A stretch of 64,000 bases of DNA from Tragulus kanchil. Its lineage: Eukaryota; Chordata; Mammalia; Artiodactyla; Tragulidae. The notes under the pieces are model-generated. The model saw nothing but the letters and a program-made list of their open reading frames with translations, did no database searches and had not been told where the DNA came from. Below, one piece after another: positions 46,281 to 57,519 of this stretch; position 1 is the first letter of the stretch; the number at the start of each line of letters is the position of its first letter. The position numbers and the translations under genes were made by a program. The stretch lies in the NCBI GenBank assembly GCA_022376925.1, contig JAIOJX010000032.1, positions 206,518,939-206,582,938 of the forward strand, in the 5' to 3' direction.

Positions 46281-47124
46281 GGCAGGAAATGGAGACTCCT
46301 TGTGTTGTTTGGAGTCCAGGGTGGGTGGAGCTGGGAGAGCCCTGGGCAGACCTCAAGTGGGCAGGTTGGAGCCTGCTAGTACAGAAGTCACCACAACAGG
46401 ATGTGTGGAGAGATGGGTTTATCACAAGGCTACATGGGCTAAAGCCAAATTCCAGAAGTCAAAGATCTGAAGTTTGTTGTTCCATGATCAGACTGAAATA
46501 GGGCCTTGTGGCTGGAGATTTGCCAGGTTCAGAGAGCTGGAGAGTGTGTGGGTGCAAGCCCTGCCTGGATACTCACGAGGGGACTCAGGCCAGTTTCACA
46601 CCTTCCATGTCACGCAGGCTTGGGTGTGTGTTTGGAGGAAGGGGTGGGGAACATCTATGTGCTTCCCTTGAATATCGTGTTCCTTCTTAGATGCCGTGGT
46701 CCCATTCCTACCCTGTGCAGTGACGGCGAGCCAGCTCCAACGGGTTGACTGCTGGTGGTGTATTAACTGACACAGAATCTTAGTAACATGCTGTCTTCCT
46801 GAGCCCAGGACCCAGCTATAACTGCTCATCTCAGTTCCCTAATTTGGAGACCACGTGCGTGCCCCAGGGTTGTCAGCAGCTCAGTTTCTTGAAGCTTGAA
46901 ACACATTTCCATAGAAACAATGCTATAAATGGTGGTTGGGTTGGTTCTTAGGCCAGCCGGATAAGAGCCCCGATTTCACCTAGGAAGTTTCTGATACAAG
47001 GTATTAGTAAAACTGAGAGCGCAAATGCAGCAGTAAGAGTTGGCACTCGGGACTCTGGAGGTTAAATGGTGGGGGGTTATTTGTGTAACTTTGTTTCTTT
47101 GGCAGAGGTGTCTTTCAGAGCCCT
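46281..47124. other. Non-repeat sequence
   Basis: No supported exon or repeat. Short open frames only. Confidence 0.4.
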
Positions 47125-47283
47125 CCTGATAAGCTCTGGGCCTTCCCCCTGCCCACAGTCCTAACTCCTCCTCTCCCAGTTTACTTTCCTTCTTTCTTCT
47201 CAAGCCAGGGGGCTGGACCTACCTGTACCTGGGACCTGGGCTGGGGTATTTTTATGATGAGGAAATCCTGTCCAAAGACCTTT

Positions 47284-47342
47284 ACATCATCAATATCATC
47301 GTCATTTACCATCATCATCATTATCATCATCATTATTATTTA
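47284..47342. repeat. (ATC/ATT)n trinucleotide microsatellite, copy 1
   Basis: Imperfect catcatcatcattatcatca run. Repeated at about 48390-48438. Confidence 0.9.
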
Positions 47343-47449
47343 AACCATCTCGATCAACAGAGTAAACATTACATCTTGGGAATGTGCATCATTTGGAATT
47401 CTCTTCTGACTGCTGCAAATGTTTCCTTTGGAAGTTTTAACATCGTTTA

Positions 47450-47990
47450 TAAGGCCACCTCGATTCTTTTTTGTTCTGATTTTGTCACCTAAGAAGGGTT
47501 CATCAGATGGTTTCATCAGATTGTTTCCAGGCGTGCATCATATTTCATTCTGTTACCATACAATACTGTAATCTGGATGGAGTTCCATTTGGGGACGTCT
47601 AAATGCAGGTGCTATGAGCATCTTTTATAAAAACTCCTTCGTGGTGGTATTTTAAGTTGTTTCCATGGGGCCTGGTCTCCTGACTGTAATTACCTGAGCA
47701 AGTCTTCAGCTCGTGCAACCACAATGCCAAATCACATTCTGGAAAGACTTGAGCAGTTTACAGTGGCACACAGTTTGCAGTTTGCAATTTCCTGATGACC
47801 TGGCAATGGCAGCTTTGTAGTTTAATTTATTTACTTATTTTCATGTTGACTCTGGCCATAATGGATCCTTAATGTGTTCTAATTTGCATATTTTAAATTG
47901 CTGCTGAGACTGCATTTTTCCTCCTGATGAATTTACTGTTTGTCTTTCTTGATGTGTCAAACCATGCTCCTCTGTGACTGGAGCCTCCCT
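47450..47990 (-). mobile_element. Possible old L1 relic, copy 1
   Basis: Scattered resemblance to the complement of old L1 3' sequence (agttgtttccatggggcctg, then aatttgcatattttaaattg). Weak. Confidence 0.3.
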
Positions 47991-48389
47991 GCTCACATTT
48001 ATCTCCTCGGGAACCGCTTTCCTGTTGGGAAATACAGTCCTGCCTTCCTCCCCCGCTCCCCTGGAGGGTGAGGCCCCACCCCTCGACCTGGCCTAACTCC
48101 TCATCTGCCTGGTTTACCTCCTCAGCCCCTGGCTGATGGTGGAGATGGGAGGGACCAATGCGGGGGCCTGTGATGGAAGCAAAGGGAGGTTGCCTGGTGG
48201 TTCTTCAGGGGCTTTCAGGCCCTGATAAGCTCTGGGCCTTCCCCCTGCCCACAGTCCTAACTCCTCCTCTCCCAGTTTACTTTCCTTCTTTCTTCTCAAG
48301 CCAGGGGGCTGGACCTACCTGTACCTGGGACCTGGGCTGGGGTATTTTTATGATGAGGAAATCCTGTCCAAAGACCTTTACATCATCAA

Positions 48390-48438
48390 TATCATCGTCA
48401 TTTACCATCATCATCATTATCATCATCATTATTATTTA
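48390..48438. repeat. (ATC/ATT)n trinucleotide microsatellite, copy 2
   Basis: Copy of the run at 47284-47342. Confidence 0.9.
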
Positions 48439-49317
48439 AACCATCTCGATCAACAGAGTAAACATTACATCTTGGGAATGTGCATCATTTGGAATTCTCT
48501 TCTGACTGCTGCAAATGTTTCCTTTGGAAGTTTTAACATCGTTTATAAGGCCACCTCGATTCTTTTTTGTTCTGATTTTGTCACCTAAGAAGGGTTCATC
48601 AGATGGTTTCATCAGATTGTTTCCAGGCGTGCATCATATTTCATTCTGTTACCATACAATACTGTAATCTGGATGGAGTTCCATTTGGGGACGTCTAAAT
48701 GCAGGTGCTATGAGCATCTTTTATAAAAACTCCTTCGTGGTGGTATTTTAAGTTGTTTCCATGGGGCCTGGTCTCCTGACTGTAATTACCTGAGCAAGTC
48801 TTCAGCTCGTGCAACCACAATGCCAAATCACATTCTGGAAAGACTTGAGCAGTTTACAGTGGCACACAGTTTGCAGTTTGCAATTTCCTGATGACCTGGC
48901 AATGGCAGCTTTGTAGTTTAATTTATTTACTTATTTTCATGTTGACTCTGGCCATAATGGATCCTTAATGTGTTCTAATTTGCATATTTTAAATTGCTGC
49001 TGAGACTGCATTTTTCCTCCTGATGAATTTACTGTTTGTCTTTCTTGATGTGTCAAACCATGCTCCTCTGTGACTGGAGCCTCCCTGCTCACATTTATCT
49101 CCTCGGGAACCGCTTTCCTGTTGGGAAATACAGTCCTGCCTTCCTCCCCCGCTCCCTGGAGGGTGAGGCCCCACCCCTCGACCTGGCCTAACTCCTCATC
49201 TGCCTGGTTTACCTCCTCAGCCCCTGGCTGGGACTGATGGTGGAGATGGGAGGGACCAATGCGGGGGGCCTGTGATGGAAGCAAAGGGGAGGTAGAGGGT
49301 TGCCTGGTGGTTCTGAA

Positions 49318-49849
49318 ATAGGTTCCTAAAGTGGCCTCCTTGGAGGGAAGTTGTTCTGGGAGATTCTGGGAGGAGCCACAGGCGGTAAGGGCTGCAGAGG
49401 GCATTGAGTTCATTTGGTCTAAGGGTCACCCACTCAAAAGCCAGTAGGAAGTAAGGGGGATCTTAAAAACGGAGGCTGGCTGGGTGCAAGAGAACAGCAC
49501 AAGTGAAGTGATGTAGGGCAGTGACCCGTGGCCTAGAAAGGGGTGGACTCCATGGAAAACTAGAACGTGTGCCTCCCATCACAGTGCCTGGCAACGGCTA
49601 CTTGACTTCAGCCCGGAGAAGAAGGGTCCAGTGTGGCCAGTGCTCCAATTTTTTTCATGGCAAATCAGAAATCTCAATTTTTAGCTTAAATATATTTAAT
49701 TCAATACAAATAAAATACATTATATGGGTCAAATATAGTGTATCTGGGAATGAGCATGGCTTGTGAACCTCCCGTCTGTGACCCCCTCATTACTTGATGG
49801 TTTTTCTGGGAAAACAGACCCTGGGAGGCATCTTCATAGGGCAGAGTCA
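49318..49849. other. Non-repeat sequence
   Basis: No supported gene. A short AT-rich tract is at about 49670-49740. Confidence 0.4.
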
Positions 49850-50010
49850 AGGACTCAGAGAGCCCAGGGGTCAAATGCCATCTGTCGGACCTTGGAGTGG
49901 AGCTCTTTATCTATGAAGTGAGGATAACAACTTCCTCGGGTGCTGGGTGGGCCCATTGGGCTCGCATCATGTCAGGCATTTAGTAGATGCACAGTAACGT
50001 GTTGATAGGT
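49850..50010 (+). mobile_element. MIR relic
   Basis: Order gtcaaatgccatctgtcgga, then tatctatgaagtgaggataa, then atttagtagatgcacagtaa follows MIR. Confidence 0.75.
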
Positions 50011-50276
50011 CCTGTGTGGGGTCTCCAGAAAATTAGAGGAAGCACTAGGCTTAGAACGTTGCTCTCCTGACTCCCTGTTCAGAGCTTGTTCCACATCACG
50101 TTGGCCTGCTTTCATGGGAATTTTCAGAGGTGTCTGGACACAGGGGTCCTTCTGATCTCTGGGAAAATCCAAGACATTTCCCTGACAGCTACTGAGCTCA
50201 TGTAATAGGAACTTAGCTCTGCAGGCTTTGCTTTGCAGTTCCCCAGAATCCAGCAGATCCAGTCTCAGTAGTAGTA

Positions 50277-50446
50277 GTAATAATAATAATACCATGCAGG
50301 GAATTCCCTGGCAGTCCAGTGGTTAGGGCCTGGTACTTTCACTGCCAGGGCCTGGGTTCAATCCCTGGTCAGGGAACTAAGATTTTGCAAGTTGCATGGC
50401 AAATAATAATAATAAATAATAATAATAGTAATAATAATAATACCAT
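50277..50446 (+). mobile_element. CHR-type SINE in a TAA repeat, exact 19-base target-site duplication
   Basis: SINE head gggaattccctggcagtcca starts at about 50299, and B-box ggttcaatccctggtcaggg and a short body follow. The tail is an (aat)n run. The 19-base sequence gtaataataataataccat is identical at 50277-50295 and 50428-50446. Confidence 0.93.
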
Positions 50447-50696
50447 ACATCATTGATCCTAAGAAGCCAATGATTATAAGCCAACCATTATTTTATGCAA
50501 ACTAGGGGGAAAAAATGGTGCTAATTAAACCATGATGTGCCATCAATTGTACGATGCATCTTGATTTCAGAAGATATTAAAATGGGAGAAATGTGCATCT
50601 TAGAATGAAAGAAACAGAATGGTAATAAAAGTAGTGATAGTAATATTTACATCTTACCACTTACCTCAAATTTTCACAAATATTATTTTATTAGTG

Positions 50697-50830
50697 CATT
50701 TATCAACAGGCATTTACTAAGCACCCGTTATGTGTAGGTGCCAGGTGACTAAGACCTAGGTTGTGCCCTTCAGAAGCTCTGATCCTAATAGGGAGATGGT
50801 GCAGGAAGCAGCCATAAGACAGTGTATAGG
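50697..50830 (-). mobile_element. L2 relic
   Basis: Complement of L2: tcaacaggcatttactaagc, then gcccttcagaagctctgatc. Confidence 0.6.
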
Positions 50831-50934
50831 GGACGAAGGCAAGAAAAACAGGATGCCATGGGAGTTGGGAGAGAGACTGGCTCTTCTGATCCTTAGGGGC
50901 AGAGAGCAAGACAGTTGGAGATGCCTGGGATTGA

Positions 50935-51082
50935 TTTGGGGACGATTCCCTGAGGAGGGCGTGACAACCCCCTCCAGTATTCTCACCTGAAGAATCCCAT
51001 GGACAGAGGAGCCTGGCAGGCCACAGTCCATAGGGTTGCACAGAGTTGGACATGACTGAAGTGATTCAGCATGCATGCACAG
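50935..51082 (+). mobile_element. Bov-tA 3' part
   Basis: Starts inside the element (attccctgaggagggcgtga), body cctccagtattctcacctga, end ggacatgactgaagtgattc. Confidence 0.87.
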
Positions 51083-51677
51083 GGTTGATTTAGGAAGTTC
51101 TTTCAGGAGGAGGGAGTGAGGGAAGCAGGTCTGGGCTGAGGAAGAAGCTAGGCAAGGAAGGATGTGTTGCAGCTGGATGTTCAGCCAGATGCCACAGTGA
51201 ACCCCGCCATGGACATTGCACCACCACAGATAGGATCCCACCTTGTAGGCGACCTTTTGAACCCACCCCTCTTCGACGCCCCCTACCCCCAGTCAGGCAT
51301 TGGCTGCAGTGGTCTCTCCCAGCAGAGGTTCCCTTTGAGAAGGGAGTGACTGTGAGCCCTTAGCAGCCAGCACTCACAGTAGCCAGGGAATGGCACACCA
51401 GCCCGAGAAAGGGGACCTGGAGGGGCTCCGGCAGTGTACGCTACAGTGGCCGTCCTCTGCTTGAAGAACTGCCATTAAGCTCAAGTCAAGAGTAGGGTAT
51501 GACTTACCTGTGGATGCAGGTGAGGGGAGGAGGAACATATGTCAGAAGCAGACACCTTGGGGGAACTTCAGGTTGTTTGACTGTGTGGGCCTGGGGCTGG
51601 GAAGTAGGGCAAAGCCAGACCATTCCAGAAGGGAATGTTCCTAACCATCTGGCTGACAGCTTTGTGCAGCAGATAAT
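51083..51677. other. Non-repeat sequence
   Basis: Nothing supported. Confidence 0.4.
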
Positions 51678-51816
51678 GGGAGCTTTATTTTTATTTTTGG
51701 CCTCACCATGTGCCGTGTGGGATCCTAGTTTCCCGACCAGGGATTGAACCTGCATCGTGTGCATTGCAAGGCAGATTCTTAACCAGGAGACCATCAGGGA
51801 AGTTTGATGGGAGCTA
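51678..51816 (-). mobile_element. Short CHR-type SINE with target-site duplication
   Basis: Tail ttatttttatttttggcctc, body accatgtgccgtgtgggatc, head complement gaccatcagggaag. The short repeat atgggagct occurs at both ends (about 51677 and 51808). Confidence 0.85.
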
Positions 51817-51867
51817 CTGAAAAAGGTTTATGATCACTCTGATGTCTGTGGGGCTGATGAATGCCCA

Positions 51868-51899
51868 CTCCTAACTGATCTAGCAAGATCAGTTAGGAG
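51868..51899. repeat. Perfect 14-base inverted repeat (hairpin), 4-base loop
   Basis: Left arm ctcctaactgatct (51868-51881), loop agca, right arm agatcagttaggag (51886-51899). All 14 positions pair, and pairing stops at both outer ends. An A-rich stretch follows within 10 bases. Confidence 0.9.
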
Positions 51900-51924
51900 A
51901 CGGAAAAGAAAAAAAAAGGTAGCC

Positions 51925-52085
51925 AATACTTAGGAAAGACTTAATGTATACCAGACCCTGTTTTAAGCTCTTATCATCCCCATTTTGCACATGAGAAAAC
52001 CAAGTGGTGAAGTAAGTTGCCCAGGGTCATCAAGCTAGTGTGAGCCAAGAACTGGACTCAGGTCTCAGCCTGTGCTCTTAACCTG
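51925..52085 (-). mobile_element. MIR relic
   Basis: MIR complement: gcacatgagaaaaccaagtg, then gaagtaagttgcccagggtc, then tctcagcctgtgctcttaac. Confidence 0.8.
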
Positions 52086-53728
52086 TACATTCTCATGAAT
52101 GTGAATTTTGGCTTCTAGTCCAAGACACATCATTTGTGTTTGTTTTCATTTAAAAATAATGCTTTGAAAAAATGCCCAGTGCATACATTGGATCTCAGAG
52201 GTCCCATTCCTCCTGGCCCACAGCCATAAGGTAGGGAGGCTGAATCCCAGAGAACAGCCTGTGAGGCTGCACGTGCCGGGGCTGGTTCTGCAGGGGGCCT
52301 TGGACTGTGCTGAGATGAGGCCTTTGGGAGGCTGGCAGCTCTGGTTCTGTGAAGAAAGGGCGTTTCTGTTCCCGTGGCCCTGCCGTCCCGCCCTCCCACC
52401 CACCCTGGTGGCCACACCTGTTTTGTCTTTCTCCCTATCCCCAGCCAGACGTCTGCCCCAGAGTGACGGCAGCAACTGGGGACATCTTGCAGAAGCTCCC
52501 TCTGAGGCCTGACAAAGGCAGTCAGAACCTGGCCTAGGCCGGGTGGAGGCGGGGTGGGGGTGGGCCACAGGGTGAGGACAGCTGTGGGCTGCTGTGGCAG
52601 GCGCTGGGCCCTGCCCTGGAACAGGTGAGGTCAATGTGAACTCAGGCAGAGGGCCCCCTGGGTTTTCAGGGGTAGAAGAGAAGACAGTGCGGCAACTTCT
52701 CAGTCCACGGTGCCTTAACTTCACGGCTGGGGTTTCGAGCTCTCTGCTTCCTCAGAAAGGATGTGGCAAAAAGGGGTGACGAAAAGGCACAGGCGTCAGA
52801 GGAGTGGCCCTCTTGGGGATGGGACCATGCAGTGGAAAAGCTTAGAGAGAAGGCCACCAAATGCAGGAGCTGGCCGGAAGCCTTGGAGAGACACGGGGAG
52901 GGGACACTGAGTCAGGGCTGGAAAGAGTCTGGGCATTTCTCAGCCGAGGATTACCCTGAGGCTGATGGGGTGGACCTCGGCCTTCTTCAGAGGAAATTGA
53001 ATCGTGTCTAAGTTCTTGAAAGGGAAAAGCTAGTTTTGGGAAAAGGATATATAGGGTAAGACAGTAAAAAGAAAAAAAAAAAATTGAACCTTTTATATGT
53101 ACACAGTATGATACCGTTACAAAGCAATTTTCTCCTTGTGATTCTCTGAAGTCCCTAGAAAGTGACATTCTTTTATAGTTAGTGTAGCAAATACATACAT
53201 CTCAGGGACCCCAAATGCAAGACTCGGAGAATCTAAGTGTCATCTTCCCTAAGATCACCCAGTGGGTTGACTTTAGATAGGCAGAATCCAAACTCAGTCC
53301 TTGTTTCCTGTTCTTTCTACACCCTTGTCTTTCTTCTGTTGTAACTGTGGGTAAGAAGGTCCTGGAGGCAGTACCTTTATTCTGAAAACGGAAATGACAG
53401 CAGGGACACAAGGAACATTTAGGATGTGAGGAGCCCAGCATCGTGGACTTGGGATTTCCTCAAAGGTATTTGTACCCTCAACTCCCCACATTCCTGCGAA
53501 GATTGGTTATTCACTTAAACACACTATGTGTTCTGGCCAAGATGGAAATTCCTGACAGAGAAAGGACAATGAAAGAAGCACAGGAAAGCTGGCATGGGAT
53601 TTGGAGTGAAGGAAACACTACTTTTCCATCCCATGAGGGATGGAAACAGAGGTTATGGAGGCAGGTGGATGGGTAATCAGACCCTGGCTTCCTTGGAAGC
53701 TTCTTTTTTCTTTTAATAACAGGTAGGG
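52086..53728. other. Non-repeat sequence
   Basis: GC-rich at 52250-52700, where a minus-strand open frame of about 192 codons (52146-52724) has no recognisable domain. An A run is at 53070-53082. No exon can be supported. Confidence 0.4.
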
Positions 53729-53750
53729 GTGTGTGTGTGTGTGTGTGTGT
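53729..53750. repeat. (TG)n microsatellite
   Basis: About eleven tg units directly next to a SINE end. Confidence 0.95.
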
Positions 53751-53920
53751 TACTCACTCAGCCATTGCTGACTTTTTGTGACCCCATGAACTCCTCATGG
53801 AATTTTCCAGGCAAGAATACTGGAGTAGGTTCCCATTCCCATTTACGATCCCAGAGATTGAACCCAGGTCTCCTGCATGGCAGGTAGATGCTTTACCATC
53901 TGAGCCATCAGGGAAACCCA
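53751..53920 (-). mobile_element. Bov-tA-type SINE
   Basis: Bov-A end tactcactcagccattgctg, body ccaggcaagaatactggagt, head complement ctgagccatcagggaaaccc. Confidence 0.92.
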
Positions 53921-56124
53921 GTAACATTTTTATTGGGATAAAATTCACATACCGCAGTATTCACCCTTGGAAGCTTCTTAATGGTCTCAGGTTGTCCCAG
54001 AAGAGGATGCTGATGATCCCCACTCTGGGCAGTGAGGGCTAACTGCACAGAGCCCAGAGAGCTGTGCTGTTCCTGGAAGCCTCTTGAATGCCATATTCCA
54101 CGGTCACTGAGACCCAGAGCTTGGAATCCTGTCTAGGGTGCTTTGCTTATTGGAGTGTTTCTCAGCAGATGCACTCCCTGGGAATTGGAGCACTGTGCTT
54201 TCCTCTTTCCTGTAGTTTGTAGCTTGCTGGTAGAGAAAAGTCTGTTGTCTGGGTAAGGTCCCTGGAACACCTTTTCTTCCCTCCCCAGAGGGCACCCTTC
54301 TTAGTTACTCTTATAGGTAGGGTTAGAGCTTCTAAAACCAAAACTTTCACTTCACATGTCAGTGATTCTGCACTGTCATATCTGCAAGAAAACTGACCTC
54401 CAGGGCCTTCCCGGAAGAGCTGCAGCTTTCTTTACACATCCTCATCGGCAGCCTCTGGGAGTGAGACTTCTACCAGGCAGGCACCATCTGGACAGTCTTG
54501 GGCCCTCCTCCCCTACACACGCACATGCCCCTTCTCCTCCTTCTCCTCTGTGAGCATGAGCTGCTCTAAAATGAGCAGGGCTGTTCCAGGTCACTGACTC
54601 CTGTTTCTCATGCATCCTGCCATCTACCTCTGCTCCCCGTGCAGCTTCCTGGGCCCAGCCCAGCAGCCTGGCTTGGGACAGGGAGGAAGTCCTGGCGGGA
54701 CAAGGCTGAGGAATGTCCTTTGGAGTGGCTCCCACTTGTTCCCTGGAGGCTGGGCCCTGGCTCCCTGGCGGCAGGCTGTTTGAGGAATGTGCTCCCCAGC
54801 TGGGGTTCTGTTTGGTAGGGAACATCCCTGGGCTGGTTTGTACTGGCACACGGGGGGCTTGCTCAGGGCTGGCCTGAGCCCACTTCTGGGGCTGAGGCCC
54901 AAGAGGCAGGTCAGGGTGGCTGCAGGTTTGCAGTGGAACCTGGCAGCAGTGAGCACTTGGAGACCAGGTGGCTTTGCTTTGCTTCCCTCCCTTTCAGGTC
55001 TCCTGCATGGCAGGTAGATGCTTTACCATCTGAGCCATCAGGGAAACCCAGTAACATTTTTATTGGGATAAAATTCACATACCGCAGTATTCACCCTTGG
55101 AAGCTTCTTAATGGTCTCAGGTTGTCCCAGAAGAGGATGCTGATGATCCCCACTCTGGGCAGTGAGGGCTAACTGCACAGAGCCCAGAGAGCTGTGCTGT
55201 TCCTGGAAGCCTCTTGAATGCCATATTCCACGGTCACTGAGACCCAGAGCTTGGAATCCTGTCTAGGGTGCTTTGCTTATTGGAGTGTTTCTCAGCAGAT
55301 GCACTCCCTGGGAATTGGAGCACTGTGCTTTCCTCTTTCCTGTAGTTTGTAGCTTGCTGGTAGAGAAAAGTCTGTTGTCTGGGTAAGGTCCCTGGAACAC
55401 CTTTTCTTCCCTCCCCAGAGGGCACCCTTCTTAGTTACTCTTATAGGTAGGGTTAGAGCTTCTAAAACCAAAACTTTCACTTCACATGTCAGTGATTCTG
55501 CACTGTCATATCTGCAAGAAAACTGACCTCCAGGGCCTTCCCGGAAGAGCTGCAGCTTTCTTTACACATCCTCATCGGCAGCCTCTGGGAGTGAGACTTC
55601 TACCAGGCAGGCACCATCTGGACAGTCTTGGGCCCTCCTCCCCTACACACGCACATGCCCCTTCTCCTCCTTCTCCTCTGTGAGCATGAGCTGCTCTAAA
55701 ATGAGCAGGGCTGTTCCAGGTCACTGACTCCTGTTTCTCATGCATCCTGCCATCTACCTCTGCTCCCCGTGCAGCTTCCTGGGCCCAGCCCAGCAGCCTG
55801 GCTTGGGACAGGGAGGAAGTCCTGGCGGGACAAGGCTGAGGAATGTCCTTTGGAGTGGCTCCCACTTGTTCCCTGGAGGCTGGGCCCTGGCTCCCTGGCG
55901 GCAGGCTGTTTGAGGAATGTGCTCCCCAGCTGGGGTTCTGTTTGGTAGGGAACATCCCTGGGCTGGTTTGTACTGGCACACGGGGGGCTTGCTCAGGGCT
56001 GGCCTGAGCCCACTTCTGGGGCTGAGGCCCAAGAGGCAGGTCAGGGTGGCTGCAGGTTTGCAGTGGAACCTGGCAGCAGTGAGCACTTGGAGACCAGGTG
56101 GCTTTGCTTTGCTTCCCTCCCTTT
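53866..56124. repeat. Head-to-tail duplication 17 (unit 1130)
   Basis: 53866-54995 is followed by 54996-56124. The left edge lies inside a SINE, so copy 2 begins with half a SINE (54996-55050) joined to unique sequence, which no insertion process would give. Confidence 0.95.
54996..55050 (-). mobile_element. Half SINE created by the duplication junction
   Basis: Repeats only the head portion of the SINE at 53751-53920, from caggtctcctgcatggcagg to catcagggaaaccc. Confidence 0.92.
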
Positions 56125-56299
56125 GATGAGATGTCAGTGGGAAGGAAAACATTAGACAAATGGAAAAAACACAAAGATTTTACACAGAGCCTCTGCCGGG
56201 AGTTCTGAGAGTCTTGCCTCTACTTGGGGGCCTGCATGCCTGAGCACCCCAGTCCCTCAGTGGCCCACTGTCTTCCTCTGGGGGAAATAGGAAGAGGAA

Positions 56300-56450
56300 C
56301 AGAGGTGACGAACTATTGGCTTGCCTTGTGATCTTGTGTAAGTCACTCAGCTTCTCTGAACCTCAGTGTACTCATCCACAAAATGAGTGAGGTGAAACTG
56401 CTAACACACACTTAGGGTTGTTAAGGACGCTGTGTGGGGGAACATGCCTT
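56300..56450 (+). mobile_element. MIR relic
   Basis: Order gtgatcttgtgtaagtcact, then agcttctctgaacctcagtg, then catccacaaaatgagtgagg. Confidence 0.8.
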
Positions 56451-56637
56451 GAGAATCGCCGGGAACTGTCAGAGCAGATGCAAAGTCCCAGAGCCTGGAC
56501 TTTTCTATGTTGGAGGTGGTTTCCCTGGCTCCTCCATTTTTTACAGTCACAGAATCATGAATTTTAAACTGGAAGGGATGTTAAAAGGTCATCGGGGCCA
56601 GTCTCCTGGCCTAATTATCTTTATTTTGCAGCTAAGA

Positions 56638-57519
56638 CTAAGTTGTCATTACTGTGACATGTGTGTCATACCATGGTGCAAGTAAACCCTTTTCCTCCTG
56701 AGTAAGGTGTGAGCTCCAGATGTTCACAGAGGCTCCCACCAGCAGAGCGATGGAAGAGGACAGGAAGATCGTGCCTCTTAGAAGCAAGTGCAGGGTTTTG
56801 AAGGTTTCTAGGTGGAGGGCACCAGTGTTCTCTCTGTCTCTGTCATCCACGGAGGCAGGGAGAGGGCCCAGGTGGGGAAGGGCCTGGCCCTGCAGGCTCA
56901 GAAGGGCGGTGAGAGTCGCATTCTGCTGCCCTTCTCCTTCCCCCTGAGAAAGCAAAGGATGCACCTGCCTCTCAGGACTGGCCACGGGGGAAAAGCGGCT
57001 GCTGCCAGGACACAGTATATGCTTCAGTGGTTTTGCCTTCAAAGAAAACTTCTTCTGACCCATCTCCTTGGGACAAACAAAAACAAATGAAAAGAGCCAG
57101 GGGAAAAGGGCTCCCTCCCCAGGACTTTCTCCTGGCCCTGGAGCCTCACTGCACAATACTTGGGGGCCAGCGAGAACCACCTGAATAGCAAAAATGTTTC
57201 CCAGCTTGCTGCCAGTTGAGAAGGCATCAAGGGGAAGGTCGGGAAAATACAGGCATGCAGCCCACAGCTGCCCAACTCTGGCCTCAGTTGCTAGAATTAA
57301 ACCGGGGAGGGTTTTTACATCTACGTAATCGAAACATGGGCCTTTTATAGGAGCTGGGATCAGTTTCTCAATAACCTTAACACCATTAGCCAAAAAGTGA
57401 AACTTGGGAAGACTGTTAATAAAGTGCCTTGGAGAGGACTGCCATGACCCACCGTATCCAAAACCAGAGTTTTCTTTATGGAAGAAAGCGACTTGTGTCC
57501 TCCCAAAAATCACACGCAT
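56638..57519 (-). CDS. Unusually long open frame upstream of a CpG island; status uncertain
   Basis: The minus strand stays open from about 57636 to a stop at 56638, 332 codons. It is the longest open frame in the window. The first ATG in frame is at 57519 (complement of cat at 57517-57519), giving 293 residues; the codon at 57636 is GTG and would not be used in a mammal. It starts close to the second CpG island and points away from it, where divergent promoter transcripts often arise. I recognise no domain, signal peptide or repeat-derived protein in it, and it overlaps no repeat I can name. There are no introns. It could be a chance frame, a lineage-specific gene or part of a divergent lncRNA. 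The lack of any recognisable family makes a conventional gene unlikely. Confidence 0.2.
   Translation of the reverse strand: MRVIFGRTQVAFFHKENSGFGYGGSWQSSPRHFINSLPKFHFLANGVKVIEKLIPAPIKGPCFDYVDVKTLPGLILATEARVGQLWAACLYFPDLPLDAFSTGSKLGNIFAIQVVLAGPQVLCSEAPGPGESPGEGALFPWLFSFVFVCPKEMGQKKFSLKAKPLKHILCPGSSRFSPVASPERQVHPLLSQGEGEGQQNATLTALLSLQGQALPHLGPLPASVDDRDRENTGALHLETFKTLHLLLRGTIFLSSSIALLVGASVNIWSSHLTQEEKGLLAPWYDTHVTVMTT

Larger units (their letters stand above)
47125..49317. repeat. Near-identical duplication 16 (offset about 1106)
   Basis: Copy 1 is 47125-48214 and copy 2 is 48231-49317. The last 70 bases of copy 1 carry small deletions (for example ctggctgatggtgg against ctggctgggactgatggtgg), so its edge is degraded. 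Confidence 0.94.

Noticed and set aside
47284..48438. ATC/ATT repeat as coding or as a CRISPR-like array
   Set aside because: Imperfect trinucleotide microsatellite with no spacers, no flanking genes, and repeated only because of duplication 16.
52146..52724. Minus-strand 192-codon open frame as a gene
   Set aside because: GC-rich, proline/serine/arginine-biased translation without a domain, and overlapping frames are also open on the other strand.
622..53920. tRNA genes at SINE heads
   Set aside because: The heads keep A- and B-box-like strings but lack a complete cloverleaf and anticodon stem. All are followed by SINE bodies and tails.
54442..56174. Repeated 135/200-codon minus-strand frames as a tandem gene pair
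   Set aside because: They are one chance frame seen twice because of duplication 17.
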